Below, in pieces: positions 49,658-62,479 of a DNA stretch of 64,000 bases (its first letter is position 1; each line of letters starts with the position of its first letter). This DNA is from Capitella teleta (lineage: Eukaryota; Annelida; Polychaeta; Capitellidae). A program made the translations under genes and the position numbers. The DNA lies in NCBI GenBank assembly GCA_000328365.1, contig KB295796.1, forward strand, positions 23,076 through 87,075. The letters are read 5' to 3'. The notes under the pieces were generated by a model. It had not been told where the DNA came from and did no database searches. It worked only from the letters and a program-made list of their open reading frames with translations.

Positions 49658-52600
49658 AATTTATAAACCAGATTTATGCAGGAATACTTGTCCAATGAGT
49701 AAGCAGATCAATCTGAATTGCAATGCGAGAACTCCCCAGGACCCCAGGAATGCAATTAAAAATGCACCAAAGCACAGGAAAGAGACACATGGCTGGCAGG
49801 TCATCAAACGCCGAGAGTTCTATTACGAGAGAGCACAAGGCCTGGCTCATGGACTATGGGAGGGGAATCAGGTAGTTTTAATAGACGATTGGGACAACCA
49901 CTGTACTTGCATAATTATGGGGTTCATTAGTGAGAACTGAGAAGTCATTGGTAGAGTTAGGTCTTCGCAAAGAATCGAGTGAAGAAAACTACTGTAGATA
50001 GTAAGCTGATAGACTTTAGCCAATAGACATGTACAACAGTACAAGTTAGTTTTATAGTATAACATAAAGTCATTAACATTAATTGCATGTACCGGCATAT
50101 AGAATTAGAATATGGAATAATACAATAACATAAGACTATACGGAAATTGAGGCACTCGACTTCCAGCCTCAAGAGTCCAGACGCATAGAAAAACAGCTCA
50201 AATGTTACTTTAAGTTATATATACTAAGATACTAACTTCAGGTATATGGACAGTATGAATTTTTTTTCACACTTTTTTTAGCATTAAAACTTGAAAAGGA
50301 CTCGGGAGTTACCCCGAGAATCGCTCGCTGCCCAACCATCCACTCGAACTTAAGGCCGACTGCAAGAAGGTGCAAATAGCGCTGATTGGACACTCAGAGT
50401 CAATTAGTCAAGTCAGCTTTATCCAATCACAGGCAGTTTCTCTAATATTCAACTATACATGAAATATAATTGGGTTGAATTTGACATACATAGTTATCGA
50501 AATTCACCCACAGGAATGAAACAATGAGTTCCATGTAAAGAGTTATTTAAGTTTTGGACATATCGCTACAAAATTCAATGCACGGGAATAGAGAGGGACC
50601 AGGAGATTCAAAATGGCTTTGACATAAGGAGCAATATCAAATAATGGAAGTTTGACATAATCAAGATTATACTGTATACCATAGCAAAACAAAAATAATT
50701 AATACTGTACATAAAATAAAAATTAAATTAACTATTTTGAATATCATATATTCAGTTTAATCATGATGTGAGTACCATTATACATGAATAATCAAGTTAG
50801 ATGTACAATATTTATGCACAATACAGTACAAACATGAAACTACAAGATACCGGTATACTATATTAATTTATTACACATATCAGACATTTGCTTAATTTAC
50901 AAACAAAAATGAATATTACAGCAGCTCACTCATCACAAAGATACTAAACTTGGCAGGCACTCAGGAGTGTCAGGGCAGCATATGCTTCTGGCATTCGCAC
51001 ATAATTATTACAGAATTTACAGTAGCACTTTGCCAGCTACCATCATAAATTCATTATTTCACTTGTCAGTTCATTGACAGCATGTGTGTGACACGATAAG
51101 ATCTATAGAATATGCTAAATAATTCATAAAAGAGCGTGGGATATAGTCCCGATACCAAATTTGTCGGTGAATTGTCGCTGCTATTAAGAATCCGCGACTG
51201 ATTCCATCTTTCCGGAAGAATCAATTCTCGAATTGTAATTCACTGATCAATACATCATTATCATGATCAGACATCCAAATACATAGATATAGAGATTAGC
51301 TTGTATATAAACAACTCAAGATGGGACATTGGCCATCTCCGCATTGTGAAAAAATTAGCTGAGCCACTCAGTTTCGCATGAATTATAAAACACATGTCTA
51401 CCCGACATGAGATCACATGCATGCTAAAATAGGAGTAAAAAACTAAGAATACAGAAGAGATAAAACCGAACACCAAATTTGCTAAAAGATAATCAATTTG
51501 TGCAAAATCTGAGCTATTTTGGTTCACCGAAATCGAAATCTGAGATAATTGAGTGAACGAATGGCAGGGTTGCCATGGCAACGGGGGGACACGTAAGGAC
51601 CACTTTTCATGAGCTACGTCCCATCTTGTTTATACATAAGCTAATCTCCATATCTATGTCCAAACATGCTTTTATATCTTCCATATAGAACGTAAAACTT
51701 CTTCGTTTCTGGTCTATCTGCTGGCACATCTCGGTTCTAAACAAACGCTCAAGTATTGAACCTTACAATATCCCAGGAAAATTTAAGGCTAAGTGGCCAA
51801 CTGCATTATGTCAATGTAATCCAATCTAATTCAGACCAATTTGTGATAGCCTGGATCATACGAATGACCCTGATTGAAATTCAACCACTGTCATGTTTCA
51901 TGACCCCAAAATAATTAGGAAGTCAACCTGCCAATTGTTCAACAAAAAAGTGAGTATGCTCTTGCGTACAGGCCTGAAATAAGCACACATAATTTAAAGC
52001 AAACACCATAATTACCGGTAGTTGTTACTCAACAATCCCAAGTGACTGAGCTCAACTGGTACATGTCTCAGTCTGCATGATTTTGAGCTATTTGAATTTG
52101 CGAAGAGATGAGATGAATTCTGAAAACAGTGATTATCAGAAAATCACATCAAAGATCCACTCAATCAATTATTCTATTCTGAAGCATTCATGCTTTATGG
52201 TGGTAAAACTGGATTAAGGTACATGAATATCAACTGTCATCATTTCATAACGATTAAGTGAGTGTTGCGTTGGATATATACTTTTTCTTCGTGGTTAGTT
52301 GGATATTTACGGCCCTGGAGTGCTTCATCAATCAAAGGGGTTCAGTGCATGCATTTCAAGTCTCCATAGAGCAATAGACCTACAGGCAATATAGCCAGGA
52401 TAGGAAACGAGACTCAACTTTTAAGTTCTCAAGAGGTTCAGACGGACTGCATCTGCATGATGATCATGATCATGATCTGGTACCAATGTGGGTCCCTTTC
52501 CCAGTGTGTGGGTACCTACATTCTAAGAGATCTTGACTTAAGAAGAAATGACTGGGACACTGAGTCAAGTGAGTGCCCCGACGACCTCAGACGACCTCAG

Positions 52601-53293
52601 ATCTCTGAACTTTGACCTCAGATCAGAATCCCGAGTAGGTGAAACTAGCATAACATTAACAAGACGAAAGCGCCATGGACTATGATCAATGATGGACTCA
52701 TGGAGTATATGATATATCAGTATTGGCGATGATCACACAGGGAGTCTTACCAGTGGGCTCTGGCTATATGAAATGACAGTATTATTATAGATTATTATTA
52801 ATTAAATAGATTATTATAGATTAATTTAGACAGTATTATTATATAATAATATTACATATATACACAGTAAGCATTCACTGCATTGATGATTGAGTTTGGT
52901 CCATATATTATGCTCGCTCATGGTAAGGCCCCCTGTGGATGATCATAATGCCAGTATGAGTATTGGGGATCATGGATTATTGAATGAAACCGAACAAAAT
53001 AATCACCTGTGGAAGGATTCATATTGCATTCGTCTCTCACTCCGATTCAATGGCATAAAATCTCAGTAAATCGTGAAATTTGACAATTCGACTTTCTATC
53101 CAACAACCGTACAAGATGGAGACGCGTGTACACCAGATGAAACGAGCGTTCTGATTGGCCAACATCCAGGACAATCGCGCTGTTCAGCGAATCAGAAGCC
53201 TTGATGCTTTGCGCGTTGAATCAACAAAGAGGTGCGTTATGTGAGGGAGAGCGTTATGGTAACAATTGTCAAGATGGGACAGCAACCAGGCAA
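49658..53293. other. Repeat-rich intergenic region left of the gap
   Basis: No gene is supported in this AT-rich stretch. It holds one clear TIR element (51281-51659), a short palindromic atgatcatgatcatgat tract near 52459-52476, and an ATTATT-rich stretch near 52780-52860. Several gattggc/gccaat boxes appear near 53150-53200 and again at 53850-53895, which might be promoter CCAAT boxes or repeat sequence. Confidence 0.4.
51281..51659. mobile_element. MITE-like TIR element
   Basis: Imperfect inverted repeats of about 45 bases bound a 379-base non-coding unit. The left arm at 51281-51327 (acatagatatagagattagc ... aagatgggac) is matched by the complement of 51618-51659. A three-base insertion separates the arms' inner parts. 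No clear target-site duplication is visible. Confidence 0.7.
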
Positions 53294-53408
53294 NNNNNNN
53301 NNNNNNNNNNNNNNNNNNNNNNNNNNNNNNNNNNNNNNNNNNNNNNNNNNNNNNNNNNNNNNNNNNNNNNNNNNNNNNNNNNNNNNNNNNNNNNNNNNNN
53401 NNNNNNNN
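53294..53408. other. Assembly gap
   Basis: A run of 115 undetermined bases. The flanking sequence looks repetitive, which may be why it failed to assemble. Confidence 1.
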
Positions 53409-54102
53409 AGGGAGACAGGTTAAAAATGGACTTTGAGTCGTTAATTGATGCACCAAAAATGATTCCTATGCCTGGCCCACACAAGGAATATCATCGCTAA
53501 CGATTTCGCGGGAGATATATTGCTAATTAGGCGTGACGTCAAGAGCTGTGATGAAACACCGAGTTCCCCATCTTTTACAATGGACCTCGTCATATCAGCG
53601 GTCCTGCGACTAAATCCCTGAACATTTTTTTATTTTCTTTTCGGAAATAGATAGAATAATCATTTTGCCACCAGTCAGGCGCGAAAAAAAATATTTTTCG
53701 CTATTTTTCTTATTTTAACAAGCGATTTTCTAGGACACCTACCATGTTTCTCATCCTGAAACAGTGAAAAGGTCAGCCAGAGTGCACCACGCATGCGCTT
53801 TCGTTTCGTAAACAACAAAGATGTCCTTTTATGGCGAAGATGATCTGCTCTGATTGGCTGAAATCGATAGCTTCACGAGGGGAACGGGGCCAATCACGGC
53901 AAGCCTTCAGCTGACGTTTGCCTCCTATACTTCGTAATGGAAGTCATTCTCCCATAGGCCCAATGCTAACCCCGATATTCGGAATGGATTATTTCCTTAC
54001 GCTTGCATCCAGGCATGGTGTTTTTGGCACGGAATGCTATCAATTGGTGCTATGAGTCAATAGAACATCACTTAAAATTCAGTTCCCCATCCCTTTAAGA
54101 TG
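53409..54102. mobile_element. Possible decayed TIR element abutting the gap
   Basis: The sequence just right of the gap (agggagaca...gcaccaaaaatgattc...atgcctgg) resembles the complement of 54010-54102 (agggatgggg...gtgccaaaaacacc...atgcctgg), with indels. This suggests long, degenerate inverted ends of one element whose left tip is in the gap. The match is patchy and read by eye. Confidence 0.35.
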
Positions 54103-54403
54103 AACCGGTAGAAACATGTGCCGAGGAAGAATTACTGCTGAATTGGGACTGAAAGCCAAAGCATCACTTGTAGGTGTGCCAGTGTGTATAATACGCGTAG
54201 GCCTACATCCATTAATTATTACGTGAGGCTAACAAATTAATTATTTGTGTCGTTCTAAGCACTCGACCAATAAACATGGGCCAAAAATAATACATGCTGC
54301 ATAAATTAATCGTGGCGATTGCATGAAGAGTTCTAGCTGTCGTTTATGTGTTGTAATAATTGTAAGTTATGTAATCATGTGATACCAAACATTCACAAAA
54401 ACA

Positions 54404-54453
54404 AACCCCCCCCCCCAAAAAAAAAAAAAAAAAAAAAAACAAAAAAAAAAAAA
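54404..54453. repeat. Poly-C/poly-A low-complexity tract
   Basis: About nine C followed by A-runs interrupted by a single C. It is a simple repeat, with no gene around it from 54103 to 54971. Confidence 0.9.
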
Positions 54454-54971
54454 ACATTGAACACTAAGGAACTTGATTTAATTTGAAACCACACCTTCTG
54501 AGTTCCTGAAATGATAGAAAGTAAATCAAAATATCGACATTTCAAAGTCGCACGAAAAGCAAACCATGCATCGCGTCAATGCGCATTCGTCACTCTGAAT
54601 ACCTTTATTATTTCATCGTATTTGATCATCAAATATCAAGACTCTCCGCCCTGACAGGAAAGCAAACACAAGGTCGTGGATACCGAGTGGTATTTATGCA
54701 CAACATTCATTTAAAGAACGCTTATCGACCCGATGAATATTCATCATTCTCCAGATCTCGATCTCCAGAATGTTATCAAAATAATGAACAGCATAGTCAA
54801 TAGAGCCCAGAAGGCCAAGAGGCGATGGAGTATTTTATCAACCACCACATATTGCTATAGCAATTATTGTTGGTGGATACCTGTACGTTGATTGACTTCA
54901 TTGTTGCAAGAACCGTGTTTTTGATGGATTCGTTATGAATAGAACGGATATCATCATTCAGTCAGAGAGGA

Positions 54972-55954
54972 ATGGAACCATTTGACACTTACAACAACTA
55001 CCACTTTGGGAGTAATTTCTCCGTAGGAAGTGTAAGAGAAGGAGGGGGAGGACCATATTTCAACCCACCACACCCTCTTCCCTACCCCCTGCCAAGTATC
55101 AACAAGTACCAGGGTTTGACGTACGCTTTGGGGACGCGGCCGGCCCCGTACATTCCCGATGTGCCCCAAATAGATGAATCAAAGACCGATCTGCATTGGA
55201 GGCAGCTCATGGAGAAGATGGCCTCACTGCGGATGCCAGAACTGGATTACAAACCACAAGATGATTGGCTCCTGGTGAGATATACACGTGTATACATGCA
55301 ATGATGTATATAATGTTATCATACGGCAATTGAACCACCTTTGGGTAAATTAGGGGAATTTTGGACATGCATTGACTAATGTGTTATTGATGGACATGTG
55401 TTTTTGCTTGTATAAACGACATGCATAAACATCACACAAAACATCATCGATCAATTTAGTCAAGATACATAATCATATGCAATGCATAATTTAATTAGTT
55501 ATTCCCTTGTTTTCGTGCATCATCTTCTTCATTTTAATTACAATGGGTTATCAGTACACGTATTTAATACTACATATAGTACATGTCCCACGTCATAAAT
55601 CATTGATTTATCAGTCGATTATCAGACTTGTAACCTTCAGACTCAAGTGGTTATCATTTAGTTTCAGCACTTAATGGCAATTATCTTTAGGCCTCCCAGC
55701 GGCGGGGGAGGTGGGCGGAAGATTACGATAATCACCTCCCTCAGCCACCTCCTCCATCTCAACCTCCTCCAGCTCCATCGCCACGTGTTCCAGAATCCCT
55801 TCCCAGCATTCCAAAGGACTTGGGACCAAAGTCAAGAATGTCCGATCTCACCACAGCAGCGCAATACGGCTGTTTCTACGCGAAAGACGAAGAGCAGACT
55901 GGAAGAGGGTCTTACCGGATGCAATCGGGGACCAGGTTCCCCCCTATAGGGTAA
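54972..55954 (+). CDS. Unrecognised Pro/Tyr-rich protein, two exons
   Basis: Exon 1 (54972-55274) and exon 2 (55691-55954) join in phase 0 through a gtgaga donor and a tttag acceptor, giving 188 residues. The N-terminal part is Gly/Pro/Tyr-rich (FNPPHPLPYPLPSINKYQGL). The middle is charged and helical-looking (DLHWRQLMEKMASLRMPELD, then YKPQDDWLL and RRGRWAEDYDNH). A proline stretch follows (PQPPPPSQPPPAPSPRVP), and a Gly/Tyr tail (AAQYGCFYAKDEEQ ... GTRFPPIG) ends the protein. There is no signal peptide or TM helix. The style (short, Pro/Tyr/Trp-rich, with a conserved-looking tail) recalls small ciliary or sperm microtubule inner proteins, but that is only an impression. A canonical aataaa at 56287-56292 supports a real transcript. 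Confidence 0.7.
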
Positions 55955-56286
55955 CACCCATGACTTTGTTTTCGTCGAATTCTATTGCCATGAATTCTAT
56001 TTGTGATGGAAGAATACGCAATCCCGACCATTTATATTCTGTTGGGTGTCGATAACCAGCAGAAATTCGTAAATAATTATATGCATTTTTCTTGTGTGAA
56101 TTGTTTATTTATAAGACTAAACGTTACTATTACGAATTTATAGTCGCCGTGTGTACATAACGTCCTGCTAGTGCTGTTGAGAGAAACTTACAAAAGCCTG
56201 AAAGGTACTTATGTAATATAAAACTATAGCTACTTTGAGGGACATTGAGTTGCTTAGAACTCTCACGTATACACGTATCAGGTATC

Positions 56287-56292
56287 AATAAA
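56287..56292 (+). terminator. Polyadenylation signal of the Pro/Tyr-rich gene
   Basis: An aataaa hexamer about 330 bases after the stop at 55954. Confidence 0.45.
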
Positions 56293-58173
56293 GTCTGCAT
56301 GCATGTATATTAATTGGTCTCGAGAATTCGTCAGATTTATTCATCGGTCGTATGCGCATTTTTGGTTGCGCGCATGCATTATTTTTACTTGTACTTCCTT
56401 TATCATTCAAGGTATGGATATTCTCTTTAATTGAATGATGTGCCTATATAATTAGTTCGATCATGCACAAATGCCCCTTCTTGTCTTTAGTTTTCCCTTT
56501 TCCAATTCGTGACATGATCTCAATCAAGATGGCATGGGGTCGAAAGATCGAATGCTCACAAGTCCCAAAGGTATATACATATAATGTAAAAGTATATAAA
56601 TCCCTAACCCTAATCCGAACCTAAGTCCCAACCCTAACGGTAACCTTTGTGAATTCGATCTTGTGAACAATCGGACTTGTGAGCCGATTCCACACTACAC
56701 ATGTCTACCTACATCTCAAACCATACGCCTATAATGCAGAGTACGTTATGTATTCGACTTGTGGACATTCGGCTTAAAGAGCCGTTCCGATCAAGATCAA
56801 GCAATAAAGTGTATTATTTGATGTGACCCGTCGATAATATCGACGACAATATTTGTCGAGATCTTACCCTCTGGCGACTCGATGAATCAATCCAATTGAG
56901 GGCAACGCTTGCTTATCTTTTGGCAATTCGAGCCGCATTTGATATTTTCTCTTTTCTTCATCTGTAAATCCAATCGAATGAGAACAAGTTTTATTGAAAG
57001 CACAACTGAATTTTATTCTGGTTCGTCACAGGCAGGAGACACAAGGAGTGTGTTATAACAAGTGCAAAATGAAGCAAACGCCTCACGTCAACGTCATTAC
57101 TCACACAAAAACTATTTTACATGTCATCTGACAGTCACTTGTTCAAAAACTAATTCACAATGAATATTAGGCCTATATGGAATATAAAAATGTGATGTGA
57201 AACACTGATCATATATATCTATTTATGTTCGCAAATTTGACAATCATTTCCACTCAACCATGAAATGTGCACAATTTTCCCAAAAAACTTTCTTCAAATT
57301 ATGATAACAAGGTTCAGAAGATGAAAACAAAACAGTATAGGAAAATGTTTTAGTACAGTGTGTATAATTATTCATAACAACTTCACAATCATATTTGTCG
57401 ATGGAACATTGTGTTAGTTTTATTGGTATCAAACATACATGTGGCACGTTAGGCGGCACGAAAACTAAATTCTAGATCCTTCAATCAACCTTGGAATGCA
57501 TTCGCGTGCGTAATTTGATCTTGATAAAGTCAATGACGCGGCGTCCAGCAAAGAGCGTTATGAAAATGAATGCGTTATGAAGTTAAAGTTCCCGCCTTCT
57601 GAAATCAGTGAACACATCACGGCCTGAGTTGCTAATAAAACCTATAACGCGCAGTTAACCTGATAAGTCGAAAGCTCACAAAGGAGCCTATCTTTCTCCA
57701 AAAGGGATCAGAGTATCAGGTGGCCTATAATAAATTTAGCAGGCACTTTGTAGCACAATTCACTACACGCACAAACAAGACGTACCAATAACCAATGACA
57801 AATGAATGGATAACATATCACCGTAATAATTACAGATTATCTGATAAATAGTCATAATTATAAGGTGTGTGCACACAAATTGACCTAACAGATATACAAA
57901 TGTATTGAATAGTATGCATGTACAGATGATGTATAAATAGTATCCAATATATCAAATGATGGGTTTACTACAATCATTCTTTCACATCCATTCTATGATA
58001 TAATTATACATTATAACATTAATTATCATTGTTATGATTTGAGGAATGTTTTCATTCAGGCAGCCGTGGTCGAAGAGGGAATTATGACGGAAATGGACCA
58101 ATTTATATTATCGCATGTTCCATGACAGCCATTGCATCTTGAGTCCGTTATGATATGTGATGCGTTATGAGTG
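56293..58173. other. Region between the Pro/Tyr-rich gene and the DEG/ENaC gene
   Basis: A degenerate telomere-like stretch (ccctaaccctaa with variants, 56602-56646) lies between inverted words gcttacaagtc-like and gacttgtgagc-like (about 56545-56690), perhaps a small decayed element. The right part should be the DEG/ENaC 3' UTR; a reverse-strand AATAAA is at 57418-57423. No gene is supported. Confidence 0.4.
57418..57423 (-). terminator. Candidate polyadenylation signal of the DEG/ENaC gene
   Basis: Plus-strand tttatt reads AATAAA on the reverse strand, about 750 bases past the stop. Another lies near 57009, so the true end is uncertain. Confidence 0.3.
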
Positions 58174-61100
58174 TCACACTGTAGTCAGCTTGTCGATTTC
58201 ACAATTTTCAAGATCCAAATGTGAAGGACGTATGTATCCTTGGTCGCCGTTGCCATAGCGATGGTTACGGAAGTTATCGTCAATGGCTCGATTCCGGAGT
58301 TCACCAACGTTCCGGCTTTTTCCGGTGAGAAACCGGAAAATGTCAGCAACCAGCTGCAGTACTTCGAAGATAGTCATGACTGAAATTCCGATCCACAATC
58401 CTAGCTGACCGCCTATGTCAGAGATCAGGCGAATGGCCTCGTAGTCAGGGGATTCAGTGGTTTTGATTATGTTGCTGTCCGAAATGTGCACATTCAGTCG
58501 GATTGTACGGTTGATGAGAATATCTTTGTAGTCCTTGCCCAGAGAGTTCTCCAACAGCATTCGACGAGGTTCTGGAAGATCCTCAACAAAGCGAACAACA
58601 CTGGCGTAAAATTGTGAGTGCGCTGGACTGCGCTCGGGCAACATTGACAGACTATAGGACGAGTCGTATATAATGTCGTTGCAGGGCGGGTAACACTCGC
58701 ATTTGTTCATGGAATCGGGGTCGCGGATGGTCATGTTCTCGTAGACCTCTTTGCGGCACTCCATGCGCCGACTGAACGCCCTGATCGGCTTGAAACATTT
58801 CTCATCGTCCTGCGATTGAGTCTTCGTTACCAGCGCACGCATTGTATTGTTCCTACACTTTTCCGACACCCTGGGCACTTTAAAACAAAACGGAAGATGG
58901 CGCGGGTTCTCTACCATGTTGATACGGTTGTCCACGCAGCTGCAGGTCTCCATTATGGTACGCTGGATGCACTCATTCTGGCAGTCCATCAGGGTGTATT
59001 GGTAATTTGGCTGGGTGTACTCGCTCGTTTCTTCCTCTACGTGTGGTACATTTTTCATGGATGAGCAGTTGCCATGAGGATGCCGAATGCGCACATTTTC
59101 GCGCGCTTTCACGCCAATCGTCACGGAGAATCCTGGTGGAATATCGTAGCCGTCAGCGGTTAGGTGGGGCCTGGTGTTAGGTGGATGGATGACCAGTCGG
59201 ACCCCTTGACCACTGGCCAGAGCTGAATCAGACTCTTGGAGCCCAGGAATAAAAGTCAACTCCTCTGCGTCCTCCCTATCCATACCGACCTGACCAGCGC
59301 TCTTGGTGAAGAGGAGCACCGTCAGTCCGTACTCCACGCCTTGAAGCCTGGAAGCTCTCGACTTTAGAATTGTGTTTGGTTGGAAAGTGAAGCAATTGAA
59401 GAAATATGGGTCAAATATCTTATCAAACGCAGTCGTCACATTGCATAATCCATCCATGAAACGGCAGCTGACGATGAAGTTGTCCAGTTGGATGCTGCCC
59501 GTTGAGGACAACTGGTGGCCGAGGTTCGCGACCAATCCCAACCTGGAATATACCTCAGCCATGTCCTGTTGTAACTTATTCTTATCTTGAGTTATCTCTT
59601 GATAAACTGACAGTAAATGGAACGAGTACAGAAAGAAATCGAAGTATCTCTCGATGAACTTGGCTTGTTTTTCCGTTGGCATAAATGTCCCGTTGCTTTG
59701 TATGAGAGTTTCCTTCAAATGGTGAGCGACTTCCAGGTCCAGGAAGTCTGTATTACATAACGAAACTGCTGGGAATGGCACGGGTCGCTGGACAATCTCC
59801 ACCATCACCTGCAGAAAGATGGCAGGTTGACGTGACTAAACTCAATGACCGCGATTCAGTAATTATTACACGAGTGAGACATGTCGAAATGAACACAAAT
59901 ATACGATGAGATTTGTGGTTGATACCTCACATGAGCTCCCACAGCGAGATATCACCTGGTCCACACGACTCATAAACTATATATAGGATGCACGTTTTAA
60001 AACACTGGGAACTCACTATCAAGAACTTACTATCAAGTAACTCTTTGACAAAAACTTTAGTTTATACCGGTGACTTGATCACTTGATTATTGTTGATGTT
60101 GTTGTTTTTGTTTTGTTTTGTGTTGTTTTTGTGTTTTTGTGTTTGTTTTTGTTTTTTTGTTTTTGTTTTTTTGTTTTTGTTTTGTTTTTTTGTTTTTTGT
60201 TTTTTTTTTTTGGGGGGGGGGGGGTTTAGGTGGCATTATTAATGGTTAATGATTATGAATAATTATAATGACTAAGATTTTTTATTGCAAGACGGACAGT
60301 TCAAATGCGTACATCAGATGACACTTGGACATCGCATGGGGTCATTTGCTACACTGGCTCACATAAGCACGGCTCCTATATTGCACGGGCTGGTCGGTCC
60401 AATGATGAGGTCAAAATTGTAATGAATAGTTATCAACAGGTTGTTTCCAATGCATTTCCTGCGACCGAAAGCCATGCATTACGCGACCAGTGTCCTCTTA
60501 CCTGTATGTTAATTTCAACTTGTAGTTCACTTTTTTGGGGGGGCTTTTATTCAACCCAATAAATATTTCCCTCTGTCTCCTACTCATTATTATGCATGTA
60601 CATACTTGATTACGAATTAAACACTATTTGTTCGTCACGCCAAAGCCTTTGAATTAATTAGATGTGCGCATGGAATTAAACAACTATGATTTGCATAGTA
60701 CTTATAGCTTTTTTTTTCTTTTCAATACCAAAAGTGTGACCCCGTATATATAACTTGCTCAAACACCACAATTTAGCCATATACACATATATGATTGATT
60801 ATGAAAGAAATACATAAACTAAAGTACCATATCGCTTATTCATCTATCTCAGTGACGACCTAGAAATTTAATTTTAATTGTCTAATTTGATTGAGATAAC
60901 AACCCCAGGTCAGAAGACCATCACTGGTCCATGCAAATATTACGCGTGTCTTGTACACGGCCACTTATACAGGGAGATTCAGGACATGACGTTATGACAA
61001 GAAAGATTCAATAACTAACTAATACATGGAACAAGAAAGCCAAAAATATATATTTGAAGATATGCAGCATATGTGTGCTTATTATTAAGCAAGAAAGAAA

Positions 61101-62458
61101 TTGTTAAAATTTCCAAAATGTCTCAAAAATTGAGAATACTGAGTTTTGACAACTACAAATAGGGAGTATGGTTAGGGAAATGCATATAGCCTAAAAAAGA
61201 GCATGGTGAGGTACCATTTTTTACATCATTATTTTACAGACATATCAAACCAAATTTTGAATGCCTTTGTGAATTTCTAAGTATATTAGAAGACAATGTT
61301 TAATCAAATCTCATATCCTTGGAATTTGAGAATGTCCGTGAAATATGGGAGTTTGAATAAAGTATTTAATATTTTTTGAGATATTGGTGTGATGCATACT
61401 GACATTTTCTTGTATAATAATAAATACATGTATACTCCAGCTATTATAAGTTATTTGAAGCTCCTAATTTTAGTTATTGAGTACTTCTCAAAATAGCGTC
61501 ACACCCTGGAGCATACTATACATAAATGACTGTGTACACGAAACGTGTAATATTTGCATGGACAAGTGACGGTCCATTGATCCAGGGTAATGAGGTAGTC
61601 ATTAAATATAGCTCATTGAATAAGAGATATTCTAGAAACAAGATTCCCTCTCATCTCTGGCTGCTCTCAGTCGGTCTCTGATTCACCCCCTCAACTGAGC
61701 AAACAGCAAAATGGAACTGAGGGTAAAAACCATGATAAGGAATGATAACGAAAGACGTTAATCATTTTGACCATTTCTGGGGAGCATCTATATTAGTATG
61801 TATAAGAGAGCACTACTGTGTCAGAAAACGAATGCTCCTTAGGCGGTGACCTAACACCGGTGTCTATCAATGATTCAATACACAGACCACTCTTTGATTA
61901 CTAATTTGAGAAGCTATGCTGGGATCATGAGATCCTTAAAAAATGCGGAGTCCTGTAATTCCTGTTAAAAGCAGATATCGGAAGCTGTGCGGTTTCATTA
62001 GCATTCCCTGGGTGATAAGTGATGCCAATGACGATTGATTAGTCGCTCTTAAGTCGATCAATATATTCGATTATCAAGGTTAATTTATTGTCCTCTTTGG
62101 ACTCAATCAATGGTTGACCTTTGAGAATGCACACACCCTTGTAGATACAATAAATGTCAAATGATGCGAGTCTAGCACATATCACGAGGTTTCTTTCTCT
62201 GACCTTCTTCGGGTATGAGTAATAGCGTTCCAGGAGAATGCCACACTGCCAGAGGAACATCCCAAAGGCGCCCATGCAGATCACAGACCAGCAGAAGCGG
62301 CCGGGGATCGAACGGGCGTTGATGATGCGGGGCACGCCGTGCATTGACGTGCCGTCCGCGAATTCCTGGAAAACTCGGTGCACGTCGCTGACTCGGTCGT
62401 CATGGTGACGTACGTCCCCGAGGGAGAGGGAGCGGCGTCCCCGAGAGGATCCAGGCAT
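58174..62458 (-). CDS. DEG/ENaC (ASIC-like) sodium channel subunit
   Basis: Two coding exons, 62204-62458 and 58174-59808, join in phase 0 across a 2.4 kb intron to give 629 residues. The subunit would form trimeric amiloride-sensitive-type Na+ channels in the plasma membrane. Exon 1 has the gating His-Gly (TSMHGVPRI) and TM1 (FCWSVICMGAFGMFLWQCGI). Exon 2 opens with FPFPAVSLCN-type sequence, carries a large cysteine-rich ectodomain (LMDCQNECIQRTIMETCSCV; KCECYPPCNDIIYDSSYS), and ends with TM2, ISDIGGQLGLWIGISVMTIF. The GIS triplet stands in the G-x-S selectivity filter. The cytosolic tail ends EIDKLTTV. ASIC, BNaC-like and peptide-gated subtypes cannot be told apart by eye. Confidence 0.92.
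60090..60226. repeat. (TTTTG)n-like tract ending in a G-run
   Basis: Low-complexity T/G sequence of about 137 bases ends in about fourteen consecutive G. Confidence 0.95.
60904..61587. mobile_element. TIR element in the DEG/ENaC intron
   Basis: Imperfect inverted repeats of about 65 bases bound a 684-base unit. The left arm (60904-60970) carries gtccatgcaaatattacgcg and ttgtacacgg; the complement of 61525-61587 carries gtccatgcaaatattacacg and cgtgtacaca. The interior is AT-rich and non-coding. No target-site duplication is evident. Confidence 0.75.
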
Positions 62459-62479
62459 GCTTCTTGGAGGGTGGAACAG

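Larger units (their letters stand above)
59809..62203 (-). other. Intron of the DEG/ENaC gene
   Basis: The intron holds a T/G simple repeat (60090-60226) and a TIR element (60904-61587). No other exon is needed, because the two coding exons join directly at the start of the ectodomain. Confidence 0.7.
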
